From an uncultured Oscillospiraceae bacterium (GTDB lineage: Bacteria > Bacillota > Clostridia > Oscillospirales > Oscillospiraceae), in the NCBI GenBank assembly GCA_944385195.1, contig CALWWH010000175.1:1-5876 (forward strand): 5,876 nucleotides of DNA, given 5' to 3'. Shown here one piece after another: positions 5,611-5,876 of the stretch. Within the stretch, counting starts at the first letter, position 1, and each line of letters begins with the position of its first letter. Under the pieces are notes generated by a model that worked only from the letters and a program-made list of their open reading frames with translations, did not search any database and was not told where the DNA came from. The translations under genes and the position numbers were made by a program.

Positions 5611-5637
5611 AGGCCGGTGGCCCTGGGCCACCGGTCT
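5611..5637 (+). terminator. Strong GC stem-loop just after the membrane-protein gene
   Basis: Starting six bases after the stop codon, a 12-bp stem (one G-U pair) closes a 3-nt CTG loop; the core arms are CCGGTGGCC and GGCCACCGG. This is the position expected of a terminator, but the downstream sequence CTGACTGTCG has no T-run. It may be a non-canonical terminator or a 3'-end stabilising hairpin. It is also the first member of the hairpin tract. Confidence 0.5.
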
Positions 5638-5651
5638 CTGACTGTCGATCA

Positions 5652-5670
5652 GCTTCCCATAAAGGAAAGC
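5652..5670. repeat. Weak inverted repeat in the hairpin tract
   Basis: GCTTCC (5652-5657) can pair with GGAAAGC (5664-5670) across a 6-nt loop with one bulged A. Alone it would be ignored; it is listed because it fills the gap between two much stronger hairpins. Confidence 0.3.
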
Positions 5671-5679
5671 CTCGCAGAG

Positions 5680-5703
5680 TTCCGTCGTCCGCAGACGACG
5701 GAA
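5680..5703. repeat. 10-bp perfect stem-loop, CGCA loop
   Basis: TTCCGTCGTC and GACGACGGAA pair perfectly around a CGCA tetraloop. AATAAAATC-type A-rich sequence follows on the plus strand, so there is no terminator T-run rightward. Confidence 0.7.
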
Positions 5704-5717
5704 TAAAATCAAAATTC

Positions 5718-5750
5718 GTCATTTCCGGGGACATGCGCCTCGGAAATGAC
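5718..5750. repeat. 13-bp stem-loop with one G-U pair
   Basis: The outer ten pairs, GTCATTTCCG with CGGAAATGAC, are perfect; three inner pairs (one G-U) extend the stem to a 7-nt loop. Read leftward, the stem is followed by the T-rich GAATTTTGATTTTATT, so it could act as a weak leftward terminator for a gene beyond the window. Confidence 0.7.
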
Positions 5751-5756
5751 ACTTCT

Positions 5757-5807
5757 CATGGCGGAAGGGGCGACTTTTTCGCAAGAAATCGAGGCCCTTC
5801 CGCCATG
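5757..5807. repeat. Long two-part stem-loop with 13-bp perfect outer stem
   Basis: CATGGCGGAAGGG and CCCTTCCGCCATG form a perfect 13-bp outer stem. Within it, CGA with TCG and TTTTT with AGAAA (one G-U) can continue pairing past small bulges to a CGCA tetraloop at 5780-5783. This is the largest hairpin in the window. The same CGCA loop is seen in the hairpin at 5680-5703. Confidence 0.7.
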
Positions 5808-5818
5808 CAACTCCCCAC

Positions 5819-5843
5819 GAAAACACGGAGAAGCCGTGTTTTC
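5819..5843. repeat. 10-bp perfect stem-loop
   Basis: GAAAACACGG and CCGTGTTTTC pair perfectly around a 5-nt AGAAG loop. The T-run lies within the 3' arm on the plus strand. It could support rightward termination weakly, but no rightward gene ends nearby. Confidence 0.7.
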
Positions 5844-5855
5844 AAGCGCCTCAGG

Positions 5856-5876
5856 GGAAACAGCGGCGCTGTTTCC
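5856..5876. repeat. 9-bp perfect stem-loop at the window edge
   Basis: GGAAACAGC and GCTGTTTCC pair perfectly around a 3-nt GGC loop. The 3' arm ends on the last base of the window. Two further G residues precede the 5' arm, so the stem may be longer than can be seen. Confidence 0.65.

Larger units (their letters stand above)
5606..5876. other. Gene-free tract of seven consecutive stem-loops
   Basis: No supportable gene lies here. Instead there are seven non-identical inverted repeats in a row, at 5611-5637, 5652-5670 (weak), 5680-5703, 5718-5750, 5757-5807, 5819-5843 and 5856-5876, separated by only 7 to 14 bases. Roughly 60 percent of the bases fall in paired arms. The last repeat ends exactly at the window edge, so the tract may continue. 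The arms differ between hairpins, so it is not a simple tandem repeat. Possible readings are a large structured RNA, a cluster of dispersed palindromic elements, or an unusually elaborate 3' end. Confidence 0.75.

Noticed and set aside
5327..5752. Minus-strand open frame across the membrane-protein gene and hairpin tract
   Set aside because: It is antisense to the CmpB-like gene, has no ribosome binding site, and its translation is Pro/Gln/Arg-rich without motifs.
5606..5876. CRISPR array or integron attC array
   Set aside because: The hairpins have no shared repeat unit or regular spacers, and I saw no convincing attC core sites (GTTRRRY) in the right places.

Overview
This window looks like the chromosome of a fairly GC-rich Clostridia member, most likely from the Oscillospiraceae/Ruminococcaceae group of gut anaerobes. 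The evidence is the gene order L7Ae-like protein, S12, S7, EF-G, EF-Tu, the strong AGGAGG ribosome binding sites, the long 137-residue Gram-positive form of S12, and a CmpB-like membrane protein of a type common in Firmicutes. The taxonomic call is inference from protein style; I could not run a search.

Minus strand, 16-4892: a complete str operon, read right to left: an L7Ae/YbxF-type RNA-binding protein (4650-4892), rpsL (4139-4552), rpsG (3511-3981), fusA (1332-3410) and tuf (16-1221). It has a near-consensus sigma-A promoter with an extended -10 upstream of the L7Ae gene, plus candidate internal promoters before rpsG and before tuf. These would let the elongation factors be made in excess over the ribosomal proteins. 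Every junction longer than 90 nt except the tuf leader carries clear hairpins. The rpsL-rpsG gap has the most elaborate folding and is the classic place for S7 autoregulation. rpoC, the usual upstream neighbour in Firmicutes, is absent.

Centre, 4893-5179: a 287-bp divergent spacer holding the operon promoter on the minus strand and several inverted repeats in front of the rightward gene, with no convincing rightward promoter.

Plus strand, 5180-5605: a small four-helix membrane protein of the CmpB-like 'putative ABC transporter permease' family.

Right end, 5606-5876: no gene. It holds seven stem-loops packed head to tail (six strong, with arms of 9-13 bp, and one weak), all different in sequence, the last running into the window edge. 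This is the least explained part of the window. The other notable point is in S12: the lysine whose change to arginine is a classic streptomycin-resistance substitution (Lys87/88 in E. coli and M. tuberculosis numbering) is already arginine here.
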